Below are positions 13,001 to 23,805 of a stretch of DNA of 64,000 bases, one piece after another. The position numbers were made by a program, and so were the translations under genes. Origin of the DNA: Marchantia polymorpha subsp. ruderalis (lineage: Eukaryota > Streptophyta > Marchantiopsida > Marchantiales > Marchantiaceae); NCBI GenBank assembly GCA_037833965.1, contig AP031356.1, positions 18,436,501-18,500,500 on the forward strand. Reading direction: 5' to 3'. Every line of letters starts with the position of its first letter. Position 1 is the first letter of the stretch. The notes under the pieces are model-generated. The model did no database searches, was not told where the DNA came from, and worked only from the letters and a program-made list of their open reading frames with translations.

Positions 13001-16000
13001 AGTCTACTGAAGAGCACCATGTGAAGCAGCAGATTCAAAGGACTTCAAAACTTCATAGATTTAGCTGGTGCTGAAAGTGTGGTGCTAGTCTTCTACTCGA
13101 ATGCGTATTATTACATCGACTGTCTTCTCTAGCGTGTTCAAATGACTGCATTGCTAAAAAATTCAATATAACCGTATTAGTTATGAACGAAAAATGCATA
13201 GGAGTATTTGCGTTTCTCAGGATTTATGTGTTTTTACATTAATCTAGAGCTTATTACACGCGTGTGGTTGAAAATTAGACCTGGCCACTGCAGCTGCAGT
13301 AAAAGGATTGTCTCCTGTCACCATGATTTCTCGGAGCCCAGCCTTAGCAAGCTGAAGCAAAACTCCCGATGTTTCTGGTTTGAGTTTGTTCTCCATCACC
13401 AAGAAACCGCAGAATATCAATTCGCTCTCCATGTGCTTCCTCTTTGCTACCATCATCTGAATTCATGCCAGATGAGTACGTATAACACGGATGAGGAATG
13501 AGCAAGCAAAAGTTGCACATCGTATTTTAGTATGTGATTTTCTGACTCAAGCTTATGCCCATGCTATTACCTGCGGTATAGTCATTGATCCAAGCAATCG
13601 ATAGGCACACGCCAGAACGCGATAGCCTTCGGCGGTGAGAGTTTGGAGCTGAGAATGAAAATCGTGTGGTAGTGATTCAGGGACGCAAATTTCCTGCAAA
13701 CTGTACACGTCTCCATGAGGTGCTGTTTGAAGTTGACAACACAGCCAAAGAAGGCCTCAAACGTCTGTAATAGTGCAAGTAAAATAGTACATCCTTATAT
13801 ATTATGAAACCGATAGAACAACTGCTACGATTAACTATGGACCGAATGAAGTAACAGCCTGCCTCACCTTTCAGGAGCACCTTTGACGAGAATCCAGCTT
13901 CTGGCATCGTCTAAAGTTGAATCGATAGAAGGCAGCTCAAGTACTATGGTGCTCATTAGCCGTATTTCAGAGTCAAAAGTAAATTTCCTCAGTACAGCAA
14001 GAAGTGGCTTCGAGTCAACCTCTGTGGGGGGCATGATCACAGTATCCACGGCCGAAAGAGCATTCGTCCAATGTGTCGGAGAATTTGGTCTGCGCACAGA
14101 CGGTAAAATCTCTTCGAATGGACGGGCCATGTATCTCCAACCTGGACGACCACTCATACGTTCTACGAAATGTTAGAATATATATAACCAGGTAGAATTC
14201 TCATGAAGTCCACAAGGCAGAATACCTCCTTCATCACTTAAAACTAAGTTGAAATCAAGAATCTAAGCGGACGAGGGTAGACCTCATCCGTGGAGAGAAT
14301 GCTCGAAAGATCAAACGTACTACTCATTCTGTATCTTATAATCTTGCTCTCCGTTATCTTCGGAATTTTTTGATACAGTGGGCACTAGGTACTGAAATAT
14401 GCCATCGAAGTGAATCTTGTCTCGCCAAATAATTGCTGTGGGTAAACAATCTAATCAAAGTGGTGGCCACCTGAGCCCCTACGAGCTTTTGAACTCTCCA
14501 CACTGACACATAGACAAAGAAATAAGCCTCACTTAACTAATATTCACAGATAAAAAGATGTCAAAGTTGAGCATTTGTGACCTGTACTGGTAAACATTTT
14601 AATCTCCAGAGGATCTCCAATTAACTGGTATCTTTCCTGTACGATTCTTGGATCGTGTTCAACGATAGTTGTATCCGACGGGTTCGCGTAAGAGTTTTTA
14701 GAAAAGAATTCTCTACAGACTGTAGGAAAACGTCGCAGCCATTCTGCTGATATTTTCACCCCAATCACCTTCTTGATTTCATCTCCCTTTGCGATGCCAG
14801 ATCCTGTTTCCATGTGATCCAAGAGTGAGATATCGTGGCATGCTGCCAGAGTGTAAAACAGTCCAAGTGAAGATACAGAATTCCTATCAGCCGAATCCCC
14901 CACTGATGAACGTACAAGAAGAGCCTGCAATTACAAGGCTTGATCAGAGTTGGCCAAGCTCAAGCTTCCCTTAGAGCAAACAACAAACTTTGACGTATTA
15001 TTGAACTTCATTCCAGGGAGATCACTTGCACGTAACGAATTTCGTGGAAGGATGTGAACTTTCCAAACCTGTTGCCCTTGACGGAACACGGCATGAGGAT
15101 CCTTCTCCAATTCCCCGCAGCCCATCGTCGTGTTCAAAGTTTCATTTTCGCACTTCTTGACGACAACCACGCCCTTGAGATTCAGCCCGTCCTCGGTGAT
15201 CGTTCCAGTTTTGTCAAAGCACAAAGTGTCCACTCGACCTAGGCTAAGTATACGACCGGGGTTTATGCAGTACACACCCTTTCCCTGTAAACGATTGAAA
15301 GACACAGATATACCGATAGAAAGTGCTAGGGGTAATGCTGCTGGAACGACGATTGTTAAAAGGTTCATACAGTTTTGGATAATATCCCAGGCTGATTCCT
15401 GCAGCGTATTGATACACATGCACATGTTATCAGATTCCAATAAACTTGCGCTGGGGTCCAACAAAATCATGCTCAAGAAGTGATCTCTGACCTGTGACAG
15501 GGAAACCTTGAAATGAAGAAATGATGTTTACAGCATCAAGTCCTCATCGGACGAGACACCGCAGTCAATTCTCTCCAACGTGTGGTTACACACATTTAGC
15601 TAAGATGTAAGCTCGTTACAGAGGAAAGTATGAGAAGCAAGCGACACACATTTCCGAACTGAAGTGTGGATGTGGGCTCACCTTTCCGACTTGAAAATAT
15701 ATTGTGGCAGCACAGACGATGACCAAGTATACGGCACTATTAGCTACAAAATAATACAGCTTCCTTTCGAAGTTGTAATTCAAAGGTTTAGGAAATCGAA
15801 TAGCCCTAACGAGGTGCCCCTTAGCAGTTCCATACGCCGTTGATATGACCATCGCCGCTACTGGTGCAGTGTCCTCCTGACGTGCAAGCAAGTTCATGAA
15901 AGTGTCTGTTACTGCTTTCTAAAGGTTGATCGGAAAACTAGGTGGAAATAACGCCTTGTCCCTTCACGCTATCGATATCTTTGGCAAAACCCATGGCCAC

Positions 16001-18380
16001 GAGGATTCACGCAGATGTTTAATACAATACATATGGTCATGTAAGCAGGTTCTAAAGGGAGGAATATAGCAGGTACCTTCGTACTAGAAGAAGCTGCCTG
16101 CGAGTGCTGCAGGCCCAGAAACTGCCAAATGGAAGCATGTTGATCACTGCCATCAGAGCCAGACATTTGATGCATACGAGGATCGGAGGAGCCCCTGCTC
16201 TGGATCGCTAGAGTACCTGAGAGTAGCATGTGTCGTCTATCACGGTCCGACTTGCTTTGAAACACCTGTGACAAGTTCAAGACACTGCTTCTGACATAGA
16301 CATCTCCACCTGAACTGGGAATATTCTCGTTTGAGCAGACTGCAGAGATAAATGGCAGGCGGTTCTGCTGAGGAAAAGTAGTATCACCTGCCCAAATGCG
16401 GATGATCCTGATGGTAATGGTGTCTTCGGAACGGGGGCACTTTCTCCGGTCAGCATCGACTCATTGACCACACACTGGCCTGCTAGGAGGACCAAATCAC
16501 ATGGAAATGACATCCCTGCTTCAACCTCTACGATGTCTCCTGGAAGCAGCTCGGAAGAAGAAATAGTGACCTTCTTGAACCCAATGTCTGCTGCTTTGTT
16601 AGTTGAAAGGGTCAGCCTTTTCACTAGACATTCAGAAGCTGCCAGCTTCTGGACAGCTTTCAAATTCCTACGAGTCTCGAAAACGTTGTAAAGTACTGAA
16701 ACCACTGTCATGCCTAAGATGACGGAGGCGTATATGCGATAGTCTTGATACATCCAAACGCTTACGGAGATGACCTGAAATACGAAAAATGGCTTGAAAA
16801 CCTCCGTCATCAACAATCGCCTGCACACAGACCGAACCACAAACGAGACGTTCGAAGCAGGGTCCAACGATGTATATCATGCAGAACGACGAAGAAAACG
16901 CCAGGAAAAAATCATGGAGGAGGAACGGCAAAGTACCCGAAGTTTGACACTTCTACTGTGAGCACATTAGGCCCATACACCAGAAGACGCTTTCTCCTGG
17001 CATCACAGTTCTGACCTGCCAGGCAAGCCAAAAAAGAACGAAGTCTGTCAGTTCGGAGAGGTGTGAAATTTTCAGCTTGACCATCGCAACTTCAAGATCG
17101 ACTTGCATCAAGAGGGTGAAGGAAAGGGTGCTATTGGTCACATACTCTTCACAGTATCGTAGCGCATTTCCTTCACAGCACAGTCATGTGCAACAGACTG
17201 CAGGTCAGCGTATGTGACATCAACATTAAAGGATCTTCGGGTCCAACTTCCATCTTGATCGTTGTACCAGAAACGTTCTTCTCGCCACACAAACATCCGA
17301 TCTCGATTCGTTCTCACCTGCCAGGAGGACAAGATCCCGGCATTCAGATATTGTCTTTCAATGCCATGAAACATAAGACGAACCATCTGCATTCGCCTGA
17401 CGTTGCTCTGACTGAAACTCAATTCCGTCACAATTAGCCGTCATTTTCAAATGAATCCTACTTTCGCCTCTCTTCATTTACAGTGTTCCCATTTCCAGAT
17501 TATGAGCCTGCCTCCCTACTCCGCCATAACTTCAGATTCACTAGCTCCATATTTACACGAATATGATCTGCAATCTCAAGTGATTACCAGGCTCAAGCAT
17601 ATGACTAAGTGAATGGCATTTGTTTGCTTCTTGTAAAGTAATGTGAGCTGGTGGTGGGTAGAAGAAAGTGTCTAGTTAGACTTGCAGGCCTGTGTGGCCA
17701 CAAAATGTGTCAAGACATTTTAAAACAACCTTTTAAAGGAGGCTGTGTTTGGCAGTGAATTTGCTGGGGGTATAGTCAGGTACCTCATCAGATGGGGGAC
17801 GAGCTTTGCCGGCAGGCACCCAGCCCTCTTCACCTCCCGCAAAAATCCAGTGAATTTTAACCAGGGACTCAATCTCATCCATGCTCTCCACGAGCACACG
17901 CTCGGCAGTAGCATCCGTCTGCCTCACTTGGACGAATCGCAGACGCGCATATAGTCCAGGATATGAGAAGCAATAAACCATGGCCAGCCCGGCAGTGAGG
18001 ACGCTAATGAGCGCAAAGAACAAATCTTTGAAAATGGACCGTCGATAAAACCTGGCCGATTTGATCTCCAATATCTGATCATCTTCTTCCAACATGGACA
18101 CATCTCTCTCCCCATGGCTCCTCCCTTGCTCCGGGTCATCGCCCCCTTCATCCAGTGATGCTGGTAGAAAATGATCCATGGCATTGAGGACGCAAATGAA
18201 CGCAGAGCACAAAACTTTGAAAATGGGCTCATCCGGGTCATTGTCCCCCACTTCATCCTGGGATGCTGGTAGAGAAGCCGGTGATCGATTTTTCGTGTTA
18301 GCATCTCGTACAAACCAGGAATCGTCCTCTTCAAGGCCCGACACAGTCTTGGCAGTCAGTTTGCTGCTCTCGTCTGCCAT
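10081..18380 (-). CDS. P5B-type P-type ATPase (ATP13A2/Ypk9-like), complete right copy
   Basis: Nineteen exons, all in phase, give 1519 aa: 18380-17784, 17317-17146, 17015-16937, 16820-16388, 16265-16077, 15876-15682, 15491-15069 (end least certain), 14924-14582, 14141-13868, 13700-13571, 13456-13281, 12959-12770, 12692-12373, 12216-12160, 12014-11912, 11613-11510, 11300-11081, 10801-10706, 10539-10081. Visible motifs: N-terminal hydrophobic segment in exon 1; actuator LTGES near residue 407; M4 PAALP near 605, the P5B form (P5A has PPELP); phosphorylation site DKTGT with Asp near 648; KGAPE near 896; MVTGDN near 992; hinge TGDGAND near 1175; then six C-terminal membrane helices. P5B pumps of animals and yeast sit in lysosome, endosome or vacuole membranes and export polyamines to the cytosol. 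That role here is inferred from the family. The ATG at 18380 is the first one in frame. The last exon is GC-rich and ends in a poorly conserved tail. Confidence 0.93.
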
Positions 18381-18466
18381 GGTCTCTCTCTCAGACTCGC
18401 CAAGCGCAACCCATCCAACTGCAAAAGCTTCAGCCGACAGAATTTATTCCATCCTGCCATCGGCAT
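18356..18466 (-). promoter_or_regulatory. Overlapping upstream ORF (36 codons) in the right P5B leader
   Basis: An ATG at 18466 opens a 36-residue frame (MPMAGWNKF...QTRAAN) that ends at 18356, 25 bases past the main ATG at 18380 and in another frame. In the left copy the matching ATG (2100) is in frame with the main start because of a short length difference between the two ATGs. An overlapping upstream ORF usually lowers translation of the main frame. That effect here is inference, and it needs a transcript start upstream of 18466. Confidence 0.4.
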
Positions 18467-20178
18467 CGTGCCTTTCGGCTCCCCTCTCGTGCCTCCTTTC
18501 CTGTACAGACTGCGTACAGATCTGGAGCTACTGGTAGACTGGTGACGAGTAGCATCTGGGGAAGTTCCCAAATGCAGAGATTAGTGATCTCTGTCGACAC
18601 GCGACGACTCGCCGCCACTCATGCTGTACAGAATCACATAACTTCGGTCTTCAGCTTCCATCAGTGACAGCAAGTATGCATCGTGCACTCGACTGACGTC
18701 ATGGATTCCATTGAGACGACTTACTGTCCACAGACGGGAACTCCAAAAACTCTTGAAAGCACTACCGTCCCATCAATTTCACGCATGCCCGACAATACTT
18801 GTGTCCTGCGCGCGATGCTTAACTTCCTTGTAAGTCAGCTCGACTTGTAAAATTTCCCATAAGCTAGCGGAATTTGGAAATTCAAGTACAGATAGAGCTA
18901 TGCTTTACTTCTGTACGTAGGAAAGGGACGAGTCAAGGGTCTCAATCGAAGACTTGCACTCTCGTTGGAGTAGGACTTGAGTAAGTCACATCATCATAGC
19001 CCCAGGTCGGCATGGAATTTCGGAGACAAGTATCGATCAGGGCTGTTGAAATTAATGGATGTTGTGAAATAATGGTCACGATCGACATCCTGCCCTGTGC
19101 TGATAAGTACCGCAGCCGACATTGACGCTCTGGCACTTTGGACCTCATTGCCCGTGGATATTCAGGGGAGGTTCTGCGCCGTGATTTGGAGAGATGCCGT
19201 GAAAATGCCGGCAACTTTGGGAACAAATTTCTCATCAAATTTGGAGACCAGACGTGCAATCAGATGTGCAATCAGATGTGCTCCCCGTGCAAGTTTAGCT
19301 GGAGGAAGTGGGTCCGTCTGTATCATCTGGCGGCCAAAACCCGGTGCGTTTCCTCACTGACGCGTTCTCAAGTTATTTCCCGCGTGCTGACCACTTCTCG
19401 TCGATAGATGGACCTTAGTCAATGGCCCTGTCAATGCTGCATTTAAACGCTCCCGCACTTCATGATTCCTGCACAGATCTCCAAAAGTTTGCAACTCCAA
19501 ACGAAGTCAAACGTCGAAGGGCCTCAGAGCCACGGATGTTGGAACAGATCCAATTGACCAGCCAGCCTCTAACCACGGATCGACAAGTGGAGGCTCTTCA
19601 TCGAGAGTCCAGTTCTCCATGAGTGGAAGATTCGCACGACACAATTCAGTAGACTAGAACCACAAAGATTTGCGTGATGCTAGCCTCCTGAACTTTATTC
19701 GTCACATGGGTATTACACTGTTACGAAATTATAACAATAAGTAATCCCCTGCTCTGATGGAAACTTTGGGAAAGGTCGAAGAAATCGACGAAGTATGTTC
19801 TGAAAACGTCGTGCCGTGATTGTCTCGGCAGATGAGAGCTGTCGAGGGGTTCGATTCCTTGAGAGCCAAGATTGAAAGTGGGCGGGAATTGTAAGATAGG
19901 TCAGAATCTCCATGGCCGGCATCCACCAACATGACTCGCATGTTGGCTCAGCAACGACCCAGCTACTGCGAGGAACGCACAGCGAGTGGTTGGTTTCCCG
20001 TTGGCGAGTGATTTCTTGCATTAAGGTTATGCGTTGCGATTGTCAGGGCATTTGCGCGTTTGTAGGGGCCAGTAAATTTCCTGTCATCGCGGCTTTAAGA
20101 GAAGCGGCTTAGCGAAATGTCGGGGTTCGAATTTTGCTTAGTCTCCTTACTGCTGCCAGGCTTTCTAAACCTCCAATT

Positions 20179-20352
20179 AACCAAGAAACTGTAGGCGAGG
20201 GGAAATCCTCCAGATCCTTGATCTTTATTCTTCATCGCAGAGATCTGATCACTGCTAGTGCTCCCAACCAAGAAACTGTAGGCGAGGGGAAATCCTCCAG
20301 ATCCTTGATCTTTATTCTTCATCGCAGAGATCTGATCACTGCTAGTGCTCCC
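20179..20352. repeat. 87-bp tandem duplication
   Basis: Two identical 87-bp units start at 20179 and 20266 with AACCAAGAAACTGTAGGCGA. Because 87 is a multiple of three, the plus-strand frame through them stays open and gives a repeated peptide. I regard this as noncoding, since it has no homologue and no gene context. Confidence 0.9.
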
Positions 20353-21041
20353 AAACCCCGGTACGTAATTTTGTGTCAGAACATGAAGAAGATCATACTT
20401 CGAAACATATCTTTTCTGGACATGAAGGTGGGTCTAGGCCATTCTTGACCACCTTCCTCGCTCACAACGGTGTTAGTAATACTGCGGTGCGCGCATCAGG
20501 CTGATGCGCCAACCGCCATGGCCATATATGTACCGCATTGCAGTGCGCTGACTTCAAGTACAACGCGGTTTGCTTCTTCTCAAGTCTCTACTGCCAATTT
20601 TCCATGCCTGAAACTACGATCCTCAGCTCTGAGAAACAGAGCCGAACCCCACCTTCGACCGGGAATCGACCATCTCCCTTGCAATTGCAGCCCTTCTTTA
20701 TGATCCTGCACCATGTCCTCCACTGGCATAGATTTAAAGCAGCACTTTCGCGTAGTAACTGGAGGAGGAAGAATCCATGAATAAGTGTAACTATAACTCA
20801 GTTGGTGAATCGACACGGCTTGAGATTATGAGCAAATTATACTCACCTGTCCACACTGTCAACATAACAAGATCCTCGTCGCCTGTCACCTGTACTGGGC
20901 CGCATATCCTCTAGCCGCTAAATTCAGTTGTCAGAATGATGGTACTGTGTTGTGACCGAATTGTAGTTTCTATTCGATGACTGTATTGCTTGTTCTGAGC
21001 GTCACATCTGAGTCCCATATGGAGTGTTGGATCCACTATAG

Positions 21042-21090
21042 ACGCATTTCTGCGTTGGTAAGCTTTCAGCTTACCAACGCAGAAATGCGT
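21042..21090. repeat. Perfect 23-bp inverted repeat with 3-base loop
   Basis: Arms 21042-21064 and 21068-21090 are exact reverse complements around TTC. Each arm also holds the smaller palindrome ACGCATTTCTGCGT. The hairpin lies in DNA unique to the right unit. It is too short for a typical plant microRNA precursor. Confidence 0.9.
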
Positions 21091-23762
21091 TGGGTGTGAT
21101 CTTCTGTCGAGGTTGAAAGTCTGCTTATCAGACCCTCACAAGTGTAAAGCTAAATTGGCCGATGAGATATTTCCTTCGAAAGAGCTTCGGAGGAAATCAC
21201 CGCCGTGTACATGACGGAAGAAGTCATCAAATGAAAGGTAGAAGAAGTGTTGTGGCACGTCGAAAACCAACTATGACAAAGGATAATGCAACACATCATC
21301 TGCTACTGCTATAATCTTACCTCTTCAGAGATGAAGCAAAGTCAATTCATGGGAAATTTTCATTCAATTTTGAAAATGGCTGCACAGTCTCGAGATCCAC
21401 AATCTGCTTGAATGTGCTTCAAAGTTCCCCGTGAAGTAATAAGCTAGTTTAAGTTTTCCAGGTATTCCAGCAGAAGGATGCAACGACAGGTGCAGCAGCA
21501 TCGTTTTAATGGTTGCTGCTTGCTGCCTCGTTTAACTTTGAATTTGCAAACAGTCGTACTCGATCTCTAGCTGCGGATGGAAAAAAATTTCGGATTCAGA
21601 AATTATTACAGATTTGAGGGGAGGTGGGGTGAGCGCCAGGCAAGGCGAGGGCAATTGTACTCTACCATGGATTCTTCTCGCTTTCGGGTGTGCGTTAGCC
21701 CGAGCTCGTTACAGGGGCCGGATAATCGATCGAATGCTGCGCCTGTGCGATTGATGTGATCCCGCGGATTGACTGGAGGGTAGTGTGAATGGGGGTAATG
21801 TGGCGGTCTCTGACACGTGTCTCGCATCTACTGACCATGTCTCGAATTTGAATAGTGGAGGGTGCGAGCTCGACGGGTGACTTCTTGACGCGACGGTGAG
21901 AAAGGGGAGACCGTCACGACGGTGACCGTATGCCGTCAGTCAGCAGTCATACGGTCGGGGTTGTTCTAGCCTGCAGTGTTACTAAACGTCATGAATCACA
22001 GTCTTTGGTGTCAGAAGATGGATTCCAGTCACGAACGAAGATTTTGCTGGATGAGGTGTAAGTAGACGTGGTCAACTTGGAGAAAGATGTCCCGAGGTAT
22101 AGTTCTGGAGGACAATTCTTCAATTCCGTTACTTCCAAAAACAAATTGGAGTCAAGTTCTTCCCCTACTCTTAGATTCACAGCCAATTGGTCCATCAGTA
22201 GTCATGCGCTTTGCCTGGAGTCCCACGAGCACTGAGAAGCTCAAACCTCGTGGTGACCTGTGCCCGAAGATCAGTGTGTGACATGTTCGAGTTGTCAGAA
22301 AAACGCATTTCATCACAGAACTTGGCGATGTTCGTGACTCCACGGTCGATCGACAGCTCGTTTGATCGAGGCATGGGAAGCTCTCTCATCCGAAACTTCT
22401 GCCGATCATTGGACCTTCAAAGCCTTATATATTGAGCTGTGTAGATGCAGCTTTACGGTCGCTGTCGAAGATCATGACAAAAGCGGCCTCTGCTGTTCCC
22501 TCTCAGGGAAGCGCATGTCATGTCGTGTCATGTCTGCTGCAGCTGTGCACGTTCAGTCCGAATTGTGCCCATCACCAGAATAGATTCACAAGCGAATCTT
22601 CTCCAGCCTGTAAGTGGGGCTAGAGACAACGACGACAAGACTCACACAGAATCTCCATAAAGTGTTTCCAGGCTCAAAGTGCACCCCTACGACATCATCC
22701 TCCTCGCTTCTGACGTGGGACCCACTTCCGAGATCTGTTCCAACAGTAGGTGTCATCTCCAGCATTGCTAGATGGTCGAGAAGCTGATTTAGTGCTCGAG
22801 TAATCTCTCTGTCCCGATCGAGGCCTGTGTAGCATCATCACCGGCCAATTTTGGTAACCAGGACTCTGCGCAGGGGAATCTGATGCTAATGTAGAAAGCT
22901 CGGTTGAAGGCATCAGATCTCAGTCACTGTGGCTGTCAGATCTAGGCAAGGAACGACGACGACGAGCGAAAAGGACGCTCTGTAGTCATCAGACTCGTGG
23001 CTTGACTGTTAGGGTCTGCCCAATCTGAGGCAACCAATCCGACAGAACACTGGCAGTCCTTCAGCGAATTTCAGATTGGACCTGCAGTCAGGTGAGAAAA
23101 GATCGGATTTCGGGGCCAGCTTGAATTCTCTATCTTTCGACAGGGCATCATTCATCTCATCATTTCTAGGACTGTAATCCAATTCCCTGCCTCATCCCCT
23201 CGATGAGACATACCAGGAACTGCTGACCTCTGAGATGGAGTCTGGCGAACGAGACTCAAATATGGGTTTATCTTAGCGAGGCCTATTGAAGACTTGGAGC
23301 ATAAATTACTGGAATGCACAGCCGGGAGAAGTGGAAACCGCAAGCACAAAGCTTCAAGAGTGCGAAAGCCTTCAGTGGTGGTCATGGTCCTGCATTCACG
23401 ATCTTTCGTGGCCGAGTCACTTTCAACCTCAAATGCTCAATCAGTCAATCACTTTCAGGTAGCTTCGAGTCACAGTCCCCACACCTCATTCAACCAGAAC
23501 TCGGACGAAAACTCGTCCCCTGTAGAGCAGAAGAAGCTGCAGAATGGATACCTCCAAGAGATCGATCGAATCATCGAATCAGACTCTCCTGCTGAAAATA
23601 GACTTTGTAGTGCTGGCAGCTCCCCAAGCAGCTAGAGCGAGATCCAGCAGGTAAGGGACGCCATATCCACCGAACCATCGCAACGATGACGGAATTCATC
23701 CACTCCGGAACGTCACAAGGGCACTTGTGGGAACACAACGAGCCATCTCCAGGCACCACCAT

Positions 23763-23805
23763 TGCAGAAAATACTCCGACAGCATGCGGAGGAGTATTTT
23801 CTGCA
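23763..23805. repeat. 15-bp inverted repeat present only in the right unit
   Basis: Arms TGCAGAAAATACTCC (23763-23777) and its reverse complement (23791-23805) flank a 13-base loop. The left unit at about 6058-6100 has the first arm, but the second is absent, replaced by a shorter sequence. Confidence 0.8.

Larger units (their letters stand above)
19996..21984. other. Right-unit specific 2-kb segment in the P5B upstream region
   Basis: It is not homologous to the segment at the same place in the left unit (3624-4237). It contains an 87-bp tandem duplication (20179-20352), a small GC-rich palindrome near 20490-20510 and a perfect 23-bp hairpin (21042-21090). No terminal repeats, target duplication or transposase signature were found, so its origin is unknown. 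Confidence 0.65.

Noticed and set aside
16326-16387. Possible 62-base (or 23-base) intron 4 in the right P5B gene, with exon 5 starting at 16325 or 16364
   Set aside because: One intron would be too short and the other needs a poor acceptor. The acceptor CTTGTCACAG at 16266 keeps phase, gives the better family match (FGQ followed by VFQSKSDRDRRH), and also fits the left copy, whose bases 1-101 are then intron.
16464-16691. Plus-strand frame conserved in both duplication units (also 79-441)
   Set aside because: It is the antisense shadow of P5B exon 4 and is conserved only because the exon is.
20134-20448. 104-codon plus-strand frame with an internally repeated peptide
   Set aside because: It is open only because the 87-bp duplication is a multiple of three. 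It has no homologue, no codon bias and no gene context.
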